DNA of 64,000 bases from Collimonas antrihumi. GTDB taxonomy: Bacteria; Pseudomonadota; Gammaproteobacteria; Burkholderiales; Burkholderiaceae_D. Below are positions 17,918-27,804 of this stretch, one piece after another. The notes beneath the pieces are model-generated. The model ran no database searches, was not told the DNA's origin, and saw nothing but the letters and a program-made list of their open reading frames with translations. The position numbers and the translations under genes are program-made. The stretch spans positions 1 through 64,000 of the forward strand of contig NZ_JAGQED010000020.1 in assembly GCF_018304965.1 (NCBI RefSeq), in the 5' to 3' direction. The stretch's first letter is position 1; each line of letters starts with the position of its first letter.

Positions 17918-20900
17918 ATGAGAACCAATCAGGTCAAAGCCATGTTCTTAGGCTTGGTCAAGGGAGGACTAGCGGCATCGATGCTAGTCATGGCCAGCGG
18001 TGGAGCCTTCGCGCAGAGCGTCAATCTGACGGCACAAGCCGCCAATGCCTCGCTCCCGGACGGACAACTGGTGCCGATGTGGGGTTACAGCTGTAGCGCA
18101 GCCGCGGTGGCGCCAGCCACTTGTGCCGCTGCCAACCTGAGCGCCGGGGCGGGCTGGTCGCCGGTGGTGATCACCGTGCCGCCAGGAGCCCTGACTATCA
18201 ATTTAACCAATAGTCTGCCGGCTAGCGTGCCGACTTCGCTGGTGATTGTCGGGCAGCTCGGAGGCGGACTGGGAAATACCGCAACGACGACGCCAAGCCC
18301 CACGCATGCGCCGCATAACGTGACCTGGCCGATCGCAGGCAGTGGGACCGGATCGCAGTTTACGCCGCCGGCTCAACCCGCCCGGGTCCAGTCGTTTGCC
18401 AGCGAAGTGGTGCACGGCCAGACCACCTCCCTGACCTGGAATAACCTCAAGCCCGGCACCTACCTGATCGAATCGGGAACCCATCCTTCGATTCAGGGGC
18501 CGATGGGGCTGTATGGCGTGCTGGTGGTAAGGACTCCGGCTAGTGGCGCAACTCAAGCCCTGGCGTATCCGGGCGTAAGTTACGATGCCGATGTGCCGTT
18601 GCTGCTGAGCGAAATTGATCCTGCACAAAACACCGCCGTGGCGGCGGCAGTGGCAACTGCCGGTTTCAGCGAGACAGCGGTATGGTCGGGCCAGCCCGGC
18701 GGCTGCGGAAATCCAGCCTCGGCGACTTTCCACACCTGCTATCCGCCAGCAGTGAATTACGATCCACGCTACTACCTGATCAACGGTGTCAGTTTTGACC
18801 GAACCAGCCAGACCAAGTCCCAGTTTTCTATTACTGCACCAGCCGCTACCGGCCAGGTTTTGCTGCGTTTCGTGAACGCCGGCCTGCGCATGCATGTGCC
18901 GACAGTAGTCGGCGCGCAAACCGGGAACCCTGCGGCTTCCGGCTTCTCGCTCATCGCTGAAGACGGCAACCTGTTGCCCGGCAGCCGACGGATCCAGAGC
19001 GAAGTATTCATGGCTGCCGGCAAAACCTACGACGTGCTGATGAATGCACCGGCCACGGGAGCCCTGGCGTTGCCCGTGTTCGACCGGCAACTGAGCCTGT
19101 CCACCAACAATCAGCGCGACGGCGGCATGCTGGCCTATGTCAGCGTCAATGGCGGCGCACTGCCGGTAGCGGCCGGCACGCAGAATGCGATTGCCAATCC
19201 CGATAACTATTACCTGGTGCCGGGCAGCGCTTTGGCTGTCACGGATCCAGCTAAAGGCGTGATCGCCAACGATATCCGGGTGTATGGCGTAAAGGTGGCG
19301 GCGCCACCGGCCGGTGGCGTACTCACCTTGAACCCTGACGGTACCTTCACCTATGTACCGAATGCCGGCACTACTTCCGACAGTTTTATGTATATGGCGA
19401 ACGGCAATCCGGCGATTACGGCCAAGGTGACCCTGGCCGCCTGCACCGCAGTTTCCGGCTGCCTGAGTGGTGCGCCTATCGCCAACAACGACAGCTACAC
19501 CAGCAACATCGCGTCGCGGCTGCAGATCAGCCCGCCGGGCGTGCTGGGCAACGATAAGGATCCTGGTGGACATCCGTTGCATGCCTCGGCCGCCACCAGT
19601 GTCGTCGGCGGTACGGTGACTCTGAACCCGGACGGTTCCTTCAATGCGGTGCCGGCAACTGTCCCCACTGGCGCCTCGACCGCCACGATGTCATTCAAAT
19701 ACACTGCGATCAATTCGCAGAATACCAGTTCGGCTCCGGCCACCGTTTCTGTGACATTCAAGGGCGGTAGCGGCCTGGTCGTCAAGGTGCTTGATGCGCC
19801 GAGCGCGAAGACGTCGACCCCGATCCAGCTCAACGACTACCGCTGGATCATCGAAGAGGATCGCACCGTCCAGATCGACCCGGCATGCCAGACGAATTCA
19901 GCCACCCGGCCGGCCAGTTGTCCGCCGCTGCCTGTGTCTAGCCTCGGCGCCAACTTCCATGTCAGCTACATGCCGGTGGTGGCTTCCGGCTGCGTCGGCA
20001 CAATCGCTTGCGAGGCGGGCCAAACTGTGTTCGACCCGGTCAGCAATGCACATATGCCGGCCGTGTGCGACATCGGCAACGGCACTTGCCGGACTACTGC
20101 CGTGCAGCAGGTCGCAGTCAACCCCAGCCAGGTTGCCCTGGACCCGACCAAGCATTATTACATCTCGATTTTGCCAGGCGATGCCGGCAACTCGTTCACT
20201 AGCGGCTCAGGCGCTCCCAAGCCGGTTAATCCAAGTAACCCCACCGGACCGCAGCGACCTTTCAGCATAGCTCTGGACTGCCCGTCGGGACCGGGCGGGG
20301 CGGATTTTGCACCCGGAACCGGAACCTGCGGCCACAGCATGAGCGGCGCACCGATCGCGCCTGCAATGTCTGCGGTCAACGTGCTCGTGCCGCAGACGCC
20401 AATGGCGACCGCCAAGGTCTCGGTGTTTGTGTTCGAGGATGACGCCCCGCTCAATGGTGAGTTCGACGTCAGCGGCGGCCAGGACGCCTTTGGCACAGCC
20501 CGCGAGCCGGGATTGGGCGGTTTCGAGATCAAGCTCTGGGACGACGCCGGCGGCACCGGCGACCCGACCGGACAGATGAGCTACGACATGTTCAACATGC
20601 CGCTCTCCAATTCCTTGCAGGGGATGATCGATCCTTCCACCGGACTCAATGCCTGTCCGATTTCAAAATCGACCGACGGCCTGGTAGGCATGATTCCGAC
20701 GTGTCCGAAATATGAGTCGGATGGCGTGACGACTTCGCCGCTGGTCGGCCAGGCCATTATTGCCAACCTGATGCCGGGTAGATACGGTGTGATCGCCACG
20801 CCGGCAGCCGACCGCATCGGCAGAGGGGAGGAATGGCTGCAGACCAACACGCTGGATGGACAAAAGGCCCATGATTCTTTCATCAAGGTAGGTGGACCAG

Positions 20901-23900
20901 CCTATTTCCAAGAGTTCGGACCGGCCGGCTTCCACGTGGTCATCGGTTTCGCCAATCCGAAAATCATCAATGACCGCCGCACCAATGCGCAAGCCACCGG
21001 GCTGTGTGATGCCGCCCCCTCCGGTAGCGGTGTCTCGTGCACCAATTCGGTCAAGGGAAGGATCACCAGTCTGCACATCAGCCGTCCGCCGAACGAAAGT
21101 CTGTACAGCAGTGGCTCGCGCGCCTCCCTAGGTTTCACGCAATGCTATGTGACTATGGGCGATCCGGACGGTGAGGATATCGCCTTTACCAAGTGCGACG
21201 CCGACGGCAGGTTCAGCTTCAGCGGCCTTCCCAATGGTACCTTCAGGATAACCGTATTCGACCAATGGGACGACCAAATCGTCGATGGCCTTTCGACGGC
21301 GGTGCTACTGACGGGAAATCAGGTGAAAGACGTCGGCGATCTGCCTGTGCTCCAATGGCACACCAATCTGTACACCCGGTCCTTCATCGACCTCAACGGC
21401 GACGGCGTCTCCCAAGCCAACGAACCCGGACTGACGTTGGTGCCGACTATTGTTCGCTTCCGCGATGGCAGCATTGCCTATTTCAACAATACCGACCTCA
21501 ACGGCTATGCACCGTTCAATGAAGTGTTCCCATTGTTCAACTGGTATGTGGTGGAAGCCGACACGACGCGCTTCAAACAGACCGGCGTGCACCTGGTCTA
21601 TGATGCCGGCGGGCCTGCGGACGGTACACCTGGCGGAGGAGCGTCGAGCATAGCCGCGAATTTTGCCAACACGGTGGAATCGGCCACGGCACATCTCCCC
21701 GTCGCACAGCGAGTGCCGGGCACGGTGTATTGCGACAACGCAGACTGCACCGGCTTTTCAATCCAGAACGGCCCGGGCAGCAGTGCCGCCAATCCTTCCA
21801 CCGGTAGCATCAGTCCACCATCGGCAGTCACGGTGGGTTGGCAAGGTTTCATCGGCCAGAACGCATTCATCGAGTTTGGCAAGACGCCGTTCGCCGCGAC
21901 TGAGAATGGTGGCATCAAGGGCGAGGTGATTTACGCCTCGACCCGGCCATTCGACGATCCGTCGCTGCTGATCCATACCAAGTGGACGCCGAACGTGCCG
22001 AACGTGACCGTCAACCTGTATCAAAAGAACACAGCTCCGGACGGCAGTGCCACGCTGACATTGGTCGACACCACCCAGACCAGCAGCTGGGACGATTGGT
22101 CTCAAGGTTTCCGCTCGGATGGTGTTCCCAACATGAACTGCCCGGGCCAGGAAACCCCCGACCCCTTCTTCTTTACCCTGAAGGACAGCACCAATTGGCT
22201 CGATCCGCTGCACCGTGCGCTGCCTGCACATGCCCAGTTCAAATGCTACGACGGCATGCACTCCTTCAACCAGCTGCAGCCTGCGCCTTTCGACGGCATG
22301 TATAAATTCCCCAGCGTGGCGGCCACCAGTCCGACTACCGGCAAGCCGACCGCCAGCAACTGCACGATTTGCGTGACGAATCCGAGCGGCGATGGAACCG
22401 TCATGCTGCCAGCAGGCAAGTACGTTGTGGAAGTAATCGTACCGCCTGGCTACGAGTTGGTGAAAGAGGAAGACAAGAACATCCTCATCGGCGACAACTA
22501 CATTGCACCGGTAACGCAGCAGTTCGGCAGCATCGGCAACGTCTTCATCGTGCCTGACCAGGCCGCGGTGAATGCTTCTTATAACCAGAACAATGCGCAG
22601 AATCCGACCCAGGATCTGGGTTCTACCACCTACCCTCGGCACGAAGGCGACACCGGCAGTGTCGAGGCTTTCTGGCCCTGCGTCGGCGCACTGCGCATCG
22701 TGCCTGACTATATCAGCTTGTTCCCTGGCTCGCAGGAAGTAGCGCCGTTCGCGGGTGCTTCGCGGCACCTGTGCGACCGCAAGGAAGTGCAGCTGGATAA
22801 CCAGACGACAGTGCTGGCGAAATTCTGGGTGTTCAGTTCAACCCACGTCGCGGCGCATTACACCGGCTTCATGCTGGACGATTTCTCTTCCGAATTCGAT
22901 CCGTATTCGCCGCAATTCGGCGAGAAGTTCGCCGTCCCCAACGCACCGGTATCAATCAAGGATTTCGCCGGCAACGAAATTTCCCGCGTGTATGCAGACC
23001 AGTGGGGCATCTTCAATGGCTTGACTTATTCAACCTGGCAAGTCAACCCGCCAAATCCGACTGGTTATGCTCCGACCATGATGGTCACCTGCATGAACGA
23101 CCCGGGTCCGATCCCCGATCCGGCGCACCCCGGCCAGACCATCACCGATCCTTTGTACAACCCGGCCTACAGCCAGTTCTGTTACGAGATTCCGTTCATG
23201 CCTGGACAGACCCAGTACATGGATACGCCGGTAGTGCCGGTCTCGGCCTTCGCCGAAGGCTACAATCCGCCTGACTGCGCCTATCCTGACGCCACTCCTG
23301 CCATCGCCAAGGTGACCGGCGATACCGTCAGCGGCGGCGCCGGCCCTTGGGTCAAAGTGGCGGGTAGCGTTCTGACAGTCACCGCGATCAATAACACTGG
23401 AGACGCGACGGTGCTGAACCATGCCTACAACGGACCGGCAGCCACCACGGCGCCGTACAACCAGAAATTCATTACGCGCCACTATGGCTTCGGCGCTACG
23501 CAGGGCAGCGGATCGGTAACGATTGGCGGCGTCAATGCGTCGGTGCTCTCATGGAGCGATACGCAGATCAAGGTGCTGGCGCCTATGCTGACCTCGGCGC
23601 AATCGAGTTGCCCGCTTCAGCAACGCGGCACGCTGCTTCCGGCCACCTGCGGCGAGCTGGTGATCACAGCCGGCAATGGCAAGAAATCGATCGACACGGT
23701 TACCGTTACCATCGGTGGTAACACGCCGAAATACATCAATGGCGAGAATGCCGCGAGCAACGCCATCCAGAGCGCGATAGACAACGCCACCCCGGGCGAC
23801 ATGATCATCGTCGGCCCAGGCAACTATAACGAAATGTTGCTCATGTGGAAACCGGTCCGGCTGCAAGGTGTCGGCGCTGCCTCGGTGACGGTCAACGCCA

Positions 23901-26728
23901 ACACCCATCCGTCGGGTAAGATGGATCCGTGGCGGCGTCAGGTCGACTGCCTGTTTGGCGTAGCGCTCAACGGCGGCCTGCTCACATCGACTAACCCCTA
24001 CGATCCGACCGGCCAATACACTTGTCCGGCGGCGATGCAGCGCCAGGTGGACCCGATCCCGTTCGAACCAAATATCGGCTGGGACACCAATTTTAATGGC
24101 AATCTGGGTGAACTCCTGATAGAACCTACGCTGATGGGAGCGTATGAAGGTGCGGGCATCACGGTGCTGGCAAAAGGCGTACGCGACGTGCTGGTGGGCG
24201 GCACCCTGCAACCCGACCCCAACTTCACCGCGAACGGCATCTTCACGCCGCTCACGGCCAGCACCGCGGATTGCACAACCTATCCTAGCAATTTCCTGTG
24301 CAACCCGTCGCGCATCGACGGCATCAGCTTCAACAACAGTTCGCAAGGCGGCGGCGGCATCTTCCTGCATGGCTGGAACCACAACATGGAAATCGCCAAC
24401 AACCGTGTGTTCGGCAATTCCGGCACCCTCACCGGCGGTATTGTCGTTGGCCAGGTGGAAGTGCCGGAAGCAACTATCGCTGCGGATGGAGTGACCCAAC
24501 TGCCATTCGGCTTCAACAACGCTGTCAACGTGCATCACAACGCGGTCACCTTGAACTCCTCCTACGGCGATGAAATCAACTCCACCACACCGTCGTCGGC
24601 CGGTGGCGTCACTTTCTGTACGGGGGCTGACAACTACCACTTCAACTACAACTGGGTGTGCGGCAACATGAGCAGCGGCGACGGCGGCGGCATGGCGCAT
24701 TTCGGCTTCAGCTATAACGGCGACATCTCGCACAACTGGATCCTCTTCAACCAGAGCAACAACCCGACGCTACCGACCTATGGCGGCGGTATCATCGTCC
24801 AAGGTGTCGCTCCGGACGGTACTTTCTGCGAAAACTCGGTGGTTGACGTGGACTGCGCGCCTGAACTGTCCGACGGTGTTGGCCCCGGTATCACGGTTGA
24901 CAGCAACCTGATCATCGGCAATACCGCCGAAAGCGGTAAAGGCGGCGGCTTGCGGCTGCAGAATATCAATGGTACCGAGGTGGCACGCAGTCCAAACAAT
25001 GCGAATGCGTGGTATCAAGTTAATGTCACCAACAACATCATTGCGAATAACGTTGCCGGCTGGGCCGGAGGCGGAGTCTCGTTGCAAGATGCCGTGCGCG
25101 TCAACTTGGTCAATAACACCATCGTTTCCAATGACACCACCGCTTCGGCCGGCGTGCTGTTCAATACGGACGCAGCAACTCAGGCCAATGTGGGGCCACC
25201 GAACTGCACCACAGTCGGCAGCCAGACAACCTGCAGTCCTACCACCACCTCGCAATATGAACCGGCAGGCATGGAAACAGCGCATCACACCACCAACCTG
25301 ATCACGGCGTTCACCGTGCCAAGCGTGGCTTGTCCTGCCGGTCTGCCAAATTGCACGACGTTCTCCAACCCGGTGATGACTAACAATCTGTTCTGGCAGA
25401 ACCGTGCGTTCTATATCACGGTGGGCGGCCTCGATACGGCGATACAGGGCATGCAAAACCTGGTGACACTGAACCCGACCTTGAACCAGCTTGGCCACAA
25501 CACGGGCTATTGCGATCCTCATGCGGTCTACTGGGACATCGGCGCCTTCGGCGACACCGGGCCGGCCAACCATAGCTCCGGATTGACGCTCAGTCCGCAG
25601 TACTCGATCCTGACTGACGCCGCAGACTATCCGGGGGCAAACAACCTGGGCAGCAATCCAGCCGTGATAAGCCAGTATTGCAATGGTTCGCGGGTACCGC
25701 CGGAAGGTGGCGGCAACGGCTTCGCTGTACCTCCGGGCATCTCCGATGCGGTCTTGCCTAACCCATTGTTCACCTTGATGCCTTCGGCAACGCCGGATGA
25801 AGGCAACCAGTGGATCAACATGTTCTACGGGCCGCTCTCTCTGTCCAATGCAACCATTGCGTCGGGTGGCGCAGGCTACGGTTTGCCGCTCGGTAACTAC
25901 GCCATTGCGGCGGGGTCACCGGCGATTAATACCGGGACGTCGACCAATGCGCCTGCCAAAGACTTCTTTGGCACCACAAGGCCGCAAGGTAGCGGCTTCG
26001 ATATCGGCGCGGTCGAGTTTGTGGCAGTCAATACTGCCACCGCGAACGTGACGCCGACTTCGTTGGCATTCGGCAGTACGGTAGCCGGCACTACCAGCGC
26101 CGCGCAAACTCTGACGCTGCACAACACCGGCGGTGCCATCATGACAGGCATTACTCTGACTTTCACCGGCACCTTTGCCCGGGCGACACCAGGCGGTACC
26201 TGCACTACGGCCTTGACTGGAGGGGGCACCTGCACGATCAACGTGGTGTTCGCGCCGACAGCAGCGGGTGCCGCGACCGGGTCGCTAGCCATTGCCGCCA
26301 ACGTCCCGGTCTCTGGTTCGCCAGTGCCGCTCACCGGTACCGGCGTCGCTCGCGTGGTCAGCGCAACGCTCAGTCCGACCACGTGGAGCCCGTCTGCTAC
26401 GCGAGGTGTGCTGGCAGCAAATGCTCCGCCCCAGACCTTTACCTTGACCAACACCGGTAATGCGCCGCTCACCGGGATCGGGCAAGGAATACTGGGCGGC
26501 ACTAGCCCGGCTGACTACGCCGTCGTCAGATTGACGTCGACCTGCGGCCCGGCCACCGGCGGACAACTTTCGGGGGTGACAAGCCTGGCTCCGGGTGCGA
26601 CTTGCATCGTCAATGTGCAATTCCTGCCGCGCACGAGCGACCCGGTCAACAGCGTCAGGAATGCAACGATATCTGTAACCGATCCGGCAGGTACGCAGAC
26701 ATCGACTTTGACAGGAACGGCTAGATGA
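17918..26728 (+). CDS. Giant secreted cupredoxin / beta-helix multidomain protein (2936 aa)
   Basis: Signal peptide (1-32), then two cupredoxin domains (about 34-205, 210-418) related to the preceding oxidase but without HXH or HCH copper motifs. Two cadherin/Ig-like repeats follow (421-510, 519-615; NPDGTFTYVPNAG, NPDGSFNAVP). Next come several SdrD/Cna-B-like modules (about 830-1500; RSFIDLNGDGVSQANEPG), an IPT/TIG-like segment (about 1850-1935) and a right-handed beta-helix rich in NN/GGG turns (about 1945-2670; AAGSPAINTGT, FDIGAVEF). Two choice-of-anchor-D domains (2707-2810, 2811-2936) end it. Such a protein is extracellular or surface-bound. Its size and place in a copper-oxidase operon recall MofA-type manganese oxidases, but catalysis would need ligands not obvious here. 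It lies 16 bases after the interrupted oxidase. Confidence 0.8.
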   Translation: MRTNQVKAMFLGLVKGGLAASMLVMASGGAFAQSVNLTAQAANASLPDGQLVPMWGYSCSAAAVAPATCAAANLSAGAGWSPVVITVPPGALTINLTNSLPASVPTSLVIVGQLGGGLGNTATTTPSPTHAPHNVTWPIAGSGTGSQFTPPAQPARVQSFASEVVHGQTTSLTWNNLKPGTYLIESGTHPSIQGPMGLYGVLVVRTPASGATQALAYPGVSYDADVPLLLSEIDPAQNTAVAAAVATAGFSETAVWSGQPGGCGNPASATFHTCYPPAVNYDPRYYLINGVSFDRTSQTKSQFSITAPAATGQVLLRFVNAGLRMHVPTVVGAQTGNPAASGFSLIAEDGNLLPGSRRIQSEVFMAAGKTYDVLMNAPATGALALPVFDRQLSLSTNNQRDGGMLAYVSVNGGALPVAAGTQNAIANPDNYYLVPGSALAVTDPAKGVIANDIRVYGVKVAAPPAGGVLTLNPDGTFTYVPNAGTTSDSFMYMANGNPAITAKVTLAACTAVSGCLSGAPIANNDSYTSNIASRLQISPPGVLGNDKDPGGHPLHASAATSVVGGTVTLNPDGSFNAVPATVPTGASTATMSFKYTAINSQNTSSAPATVSVTFKGGSGLVVKVLDAPSAKTSTPIQLNDYRWIIEEDRTVQIDPACQTNSATRPASCPPLPVSSLGANFHVSYMPVVASGCVGTIACEAGQTVFDPVSNAHMPAVCDIGNGTCRTTAVQQVAVNPSQVALDPTKHYYISILPGDAGNSFTSGSGAPKPVNPSNPTGPQRPFSIALDCPSGPGGADFAPGTGTCGHSMSGAPIAPAMSAVNVLVPQTPMATAKVSVFVFEDDAPLNGEFDVSGGQDAFGTAREPGLGGFEIKLWDDAGGTGDPTGQMSYDMFNMPLSNSLQGMIDPSTGLNACPISKSTDGLVGMIPTCPKYESDGVTTSPLVGQAIIANLMPGRYGVIATPAADRIGRGEEWLQTNTLDGQKAHDSFIKVGGPAYFQEFGPAGFHVVIGFANPKIINDRRTNAQATGLCDAAPSGSGVSCTNSVKGRITSLHISRPPNESLYSSGSRASLGFTQCYVTMGDPDGEDIAFTKCDADGRFSFSGLPNGTFRITVFDQWDDQIVDGLSTAVLLTGNQVKDVGDLPVLQWHTNLYTRSFIDLNGDGVSQANEPGLTLVPTIVRFRDGSIAYFNNTDLNGYAPFNEVFPLFNWYVVEADTTRFKQTGVHLVYDAGGPADGTPGGGASSIAANFANTVESATAHLPVAQRVPGTVYCDNADCTGFSIQNGPGSSAANPSTGSISPPSAVTVGWQGFIGQNAFIEFGKTPFAATENGGIKGEVIYASTRPFDDPSLLIHTKWTPNVPNVTVNLYQKNTAPDGSATLTLVDTTQTSSWDDWSQGFRSDGVPNMNCPGQETPDPFFFTLKDSTNWLDPLHRALPAHAQFKCYDGMHSFNQLQPAPFDGMYKFPSVAATSPTTGKPTASNCTICVTNPSGDGTVMLPAGKYVVEVIVPPGYELVKEEDKNILIGDNYIAPVTQQFGSIGNVFIVPDQAAVNASYNQNNAQNPTQDLGSTTYPRHEGDTGSVEAFWPCVGALRIVPDYISLFPGSQEVAPFAGASRHLCDRKEVQLDNQTTVLAKFWVFSSTHVAAHYTGFMLDDFSSEFDPYSPQFGEKFAVPNAPVSIKDFAGNEISRVYADQWGIFNGLTYSTWQVNPPNPTGYAPTMMVTCMNDPGPIPDPAHPGQTITDPLYNPAYSQFCYEIPFMPGQTQYMDTPVVPVSAFAEGYNPPDCAYPDATPAIAKVTGDTVSGGAGPWVKVAGSVLTVTAINNTGDATVLNHAYNGPAATTAPYNQKFITRHYGFGATQGSGSVTIGGVNASVLSWSDTQIKVLAPMLTSAQSSCPLQQRGTLLPATCGELVITAGNGKKSIDTVTVTIGGNTPKYINGENAASNAIQSAIDNATPGDMIIVGPGNYNEMLLMWKPVRLQGVGAASVTVNANTHPSGKMDPWRRQVDCLFGVALNGGLLTSTNPYDPTGQYTCPAAMQRQVDPIPFEPNIGWDTNFNGNLGELLIEPTLMGAYEGAGITVLAKGVRDVLVGGTLQPDPNFTANGIFTPLTASTADCTTYPSNFLCNPSRIDGISFNNSSQGGGGIFLHGWNHNMEIANNRVFGNSGTLTGGIVVGQVEVPEATIAADGVTQLPFGFNNAVNVHHNAVTLNSSYGDEINSTTPSSAGGVTFCTGADNYHFNYNWVCGNMSSGDGGGMAHFGFSYNGDISHNWILFNQSNNPTLPTYGGGIIVQGVAPDGTFCENSVVDVDCAPELSDGVGPGITVDSNLIIGNTAESGKGGGLRLQNINGTEVARSPNNANAWYQVNVTNNIIANNVAGWAGGGVSLQDAVRVNLVNNTIVSNDTTASAGVLFNTDAATQANVGPPNCTTVGSQTTCSPTTTSQYEPAGMETAHHTTNLITAFTVPSVACPAGLPNCTTFSNPVMTNNLFWQNRAFYITVGGLDTAIQGMQNLVTLNPTLNQLGHNTGYCDPHAVYWDIGAFGDTGPANHSSGLTLSPQYSILTDAADYPGANNLGSNPAVISQYCNGSRVPPEGGGNGFAVPPGISDAVLPNPLFTLMPSATPDEGNQWINMFYGPLSLSNATIASGGAGYGLPLGNYAIAAGSPAINTGTSTNAPAKDFFGTTRPQGSGFDIGAVEFVAVNTATANVTPTSLAFGSTVAGTTSAAQTLTLHNTGGAIMTGITLTFTGTFARATPGGTCTTALTGGGTCTINVVFAPTAAGAATGSLAIAANVPVSGSPVPLTGTGVARVVSATLSPTTWSPSATRGVLAANAPPQTFTLTNTGNAPLTGIGQGILGGTSPADYAVVRLTSTCGPATGGQLSGVTSLAPGATCIVNVQFLPRTSDPVNSVRNATISVTDPAGTQTSTLTGTAR

Positions 26729-26857
26729 AATTGGTGAAAGGTGATGCTGCTCGCGGGAGGTTCCTGCGGGCAGTCGGGGAATTTTCAGCTGGTGACTTGG
26801 GAACGATCGACACTCTCGGCCATCGTCGGCGGCAATCTGTTGGGAGGAAGGATTAGC

Positions 26858-27181
26858 ATGAAACTCTATTTACTCGCTTCTTTGTGCGCGTTAGCCAGCT
26901 TTTCGCTGGCGATCGCGGCCGAGTCACCGCTGGATGGATCAACGCTGGCGCAGGTGGATGCCATAGTTGCCCATTGCGGCCAGATCAATCCGGCGGATAG
27001 CGCCAGGTACCAGGATCTGTTGAAACCCGTGATTGCCGACGTGTCTGCCGATGACCTGGCGACTATACGCAAGAGCGAGGTGTATCAGCAGGCTTATGAA
27101 ACTATTACCGCGCAACTCGTGGCAACGAAGAAAGATGACGTGGTTGCAGCATGTGCCGGCGCCATCGCGGCAAATAACTAG
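26858..27181 (+). CDS. Small secreted protein (107 aa)
   Basis: A signal peptide (MKLYLLASLCALASFSLAIAA) precedes a mature part of about 85 residues that is helical and has only two cysteines (AHCGQ, AACAG), which could form one disulfide. ATG 26858 follows GGGAGGAAGG; upstream in-frame codons are rejected because they would bury the signal peptide. It lies 129 bases after the giant gene. No family is recognised; it may be a periplasmic partner of the oxidases. Confidence 0.7.
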   Translation: MKLYLLASLCALASFSLAIAAESPLDGSTLAQVDAIVAHCGQINPADSARYQDLLKPVIADVSADDLATIRKSEVYQQAYETITAQLVATKKDDVVAACAGAIAANN

Positions 27182-27216
27182 AGCAGGAATGGCCTGCGTG
27201 GCCAACAGGGAAAAAC

Positions 27217-27744
27217 ATGAACATGTCCGTAGAGACAATGAAATTAGCGACCATGGCGGCGCTGCTGGCGTGTAGCCTGTGGAGCGCTGCGGCCTTGGCT
27301 CAATCTACGCAGGGACAGCAGACTCCGTCGGCTGCTCCGGGCGCTGCGCGTTCATTGCCGAATAAATCCTCTCCCTATCAGCCGGTAAAGATACCGAAGC
27401 ACGCCAAGACCTTCTATGAAGCTTATGGCGGTGTCGACAAACTGACCGTGCGGCGAACCGCATCAGGCAACCTGATTCGCTTCAGTTACCGGATTGTCGA
27501 CCCCGCCAGAGCCAAAGCGCTGGGCGAAAAGAATGCGACACCATACATGCTCGGGCAAAGGAGTCATGCCTTGCTGCAAATTCCGGTCATGGATAAAATC
27601 GGGCAGCTGCGGCAGACCGGTACGCCGGAAGTCGGCCAGGAGTACTGGATGGTGTTTTCCAACAAGGGTAATCTGATTAAAGCGGGGGATCGCGTCAATG
27701 TGATGATCGGTTCCTTTCATTTCGATGGACTGCTGGTTGAATGA
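27217..27744 (+). CDS. Conserved secreted protein of unknown function (175 aa)
   Basis: A signal peptide (about 1-28, ending ALA) precedes a Pro/Ser-rich linker. A compact strand-rich domain (about 75-175) follows with RFSYRIVDPARAKAL, ATPYML, MDKIGQLRQT and YWMVFSNKGNLIKAGDRV. Similar short secreted domains occur near copper and cytochrome genes in other Proteobacteria as recalled, but no biochemical role is known to me. The start at 27217 has AGGGA upstream. It lies 35 bases after the 107-residue gene and is probably co-transcribed. Confidence 0.7.
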   Translation: MNMSVETMKLATMAALLACSLWSAAALAQSTQGQQTPSAAPGAARSLPNKSSPYQPVKIPKHAKTFYEAYGGVDKLTVRRTASGNLIRFSYRIVDPARAKALGEKNATPYMLGQRSHALLQIPVMDKIGQLRQTGTPEVGQEYWMVFSNKGNLIKAGDRVNVMIGSFHFDGLLVE

Positions 27745-27804
27745 TCACCTGCGAGCGATCTGCGGTGGTTGAACTAAGCTAGATAAGCTGAGGAGGATGC
27801 ACTC

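Noticed and set aside
14814-26502. Long minus-strand open frames antisense to the multicopper oxidase and giant genes (for example 14814-15986, 16318-17928, 18203-19582, 23549-24733)
   Set aside because: They mirror the codon structure of GC-rich plus-strand genes, give His/Arg-rich sequence with no known domains, and lack ribosome-binding sites.
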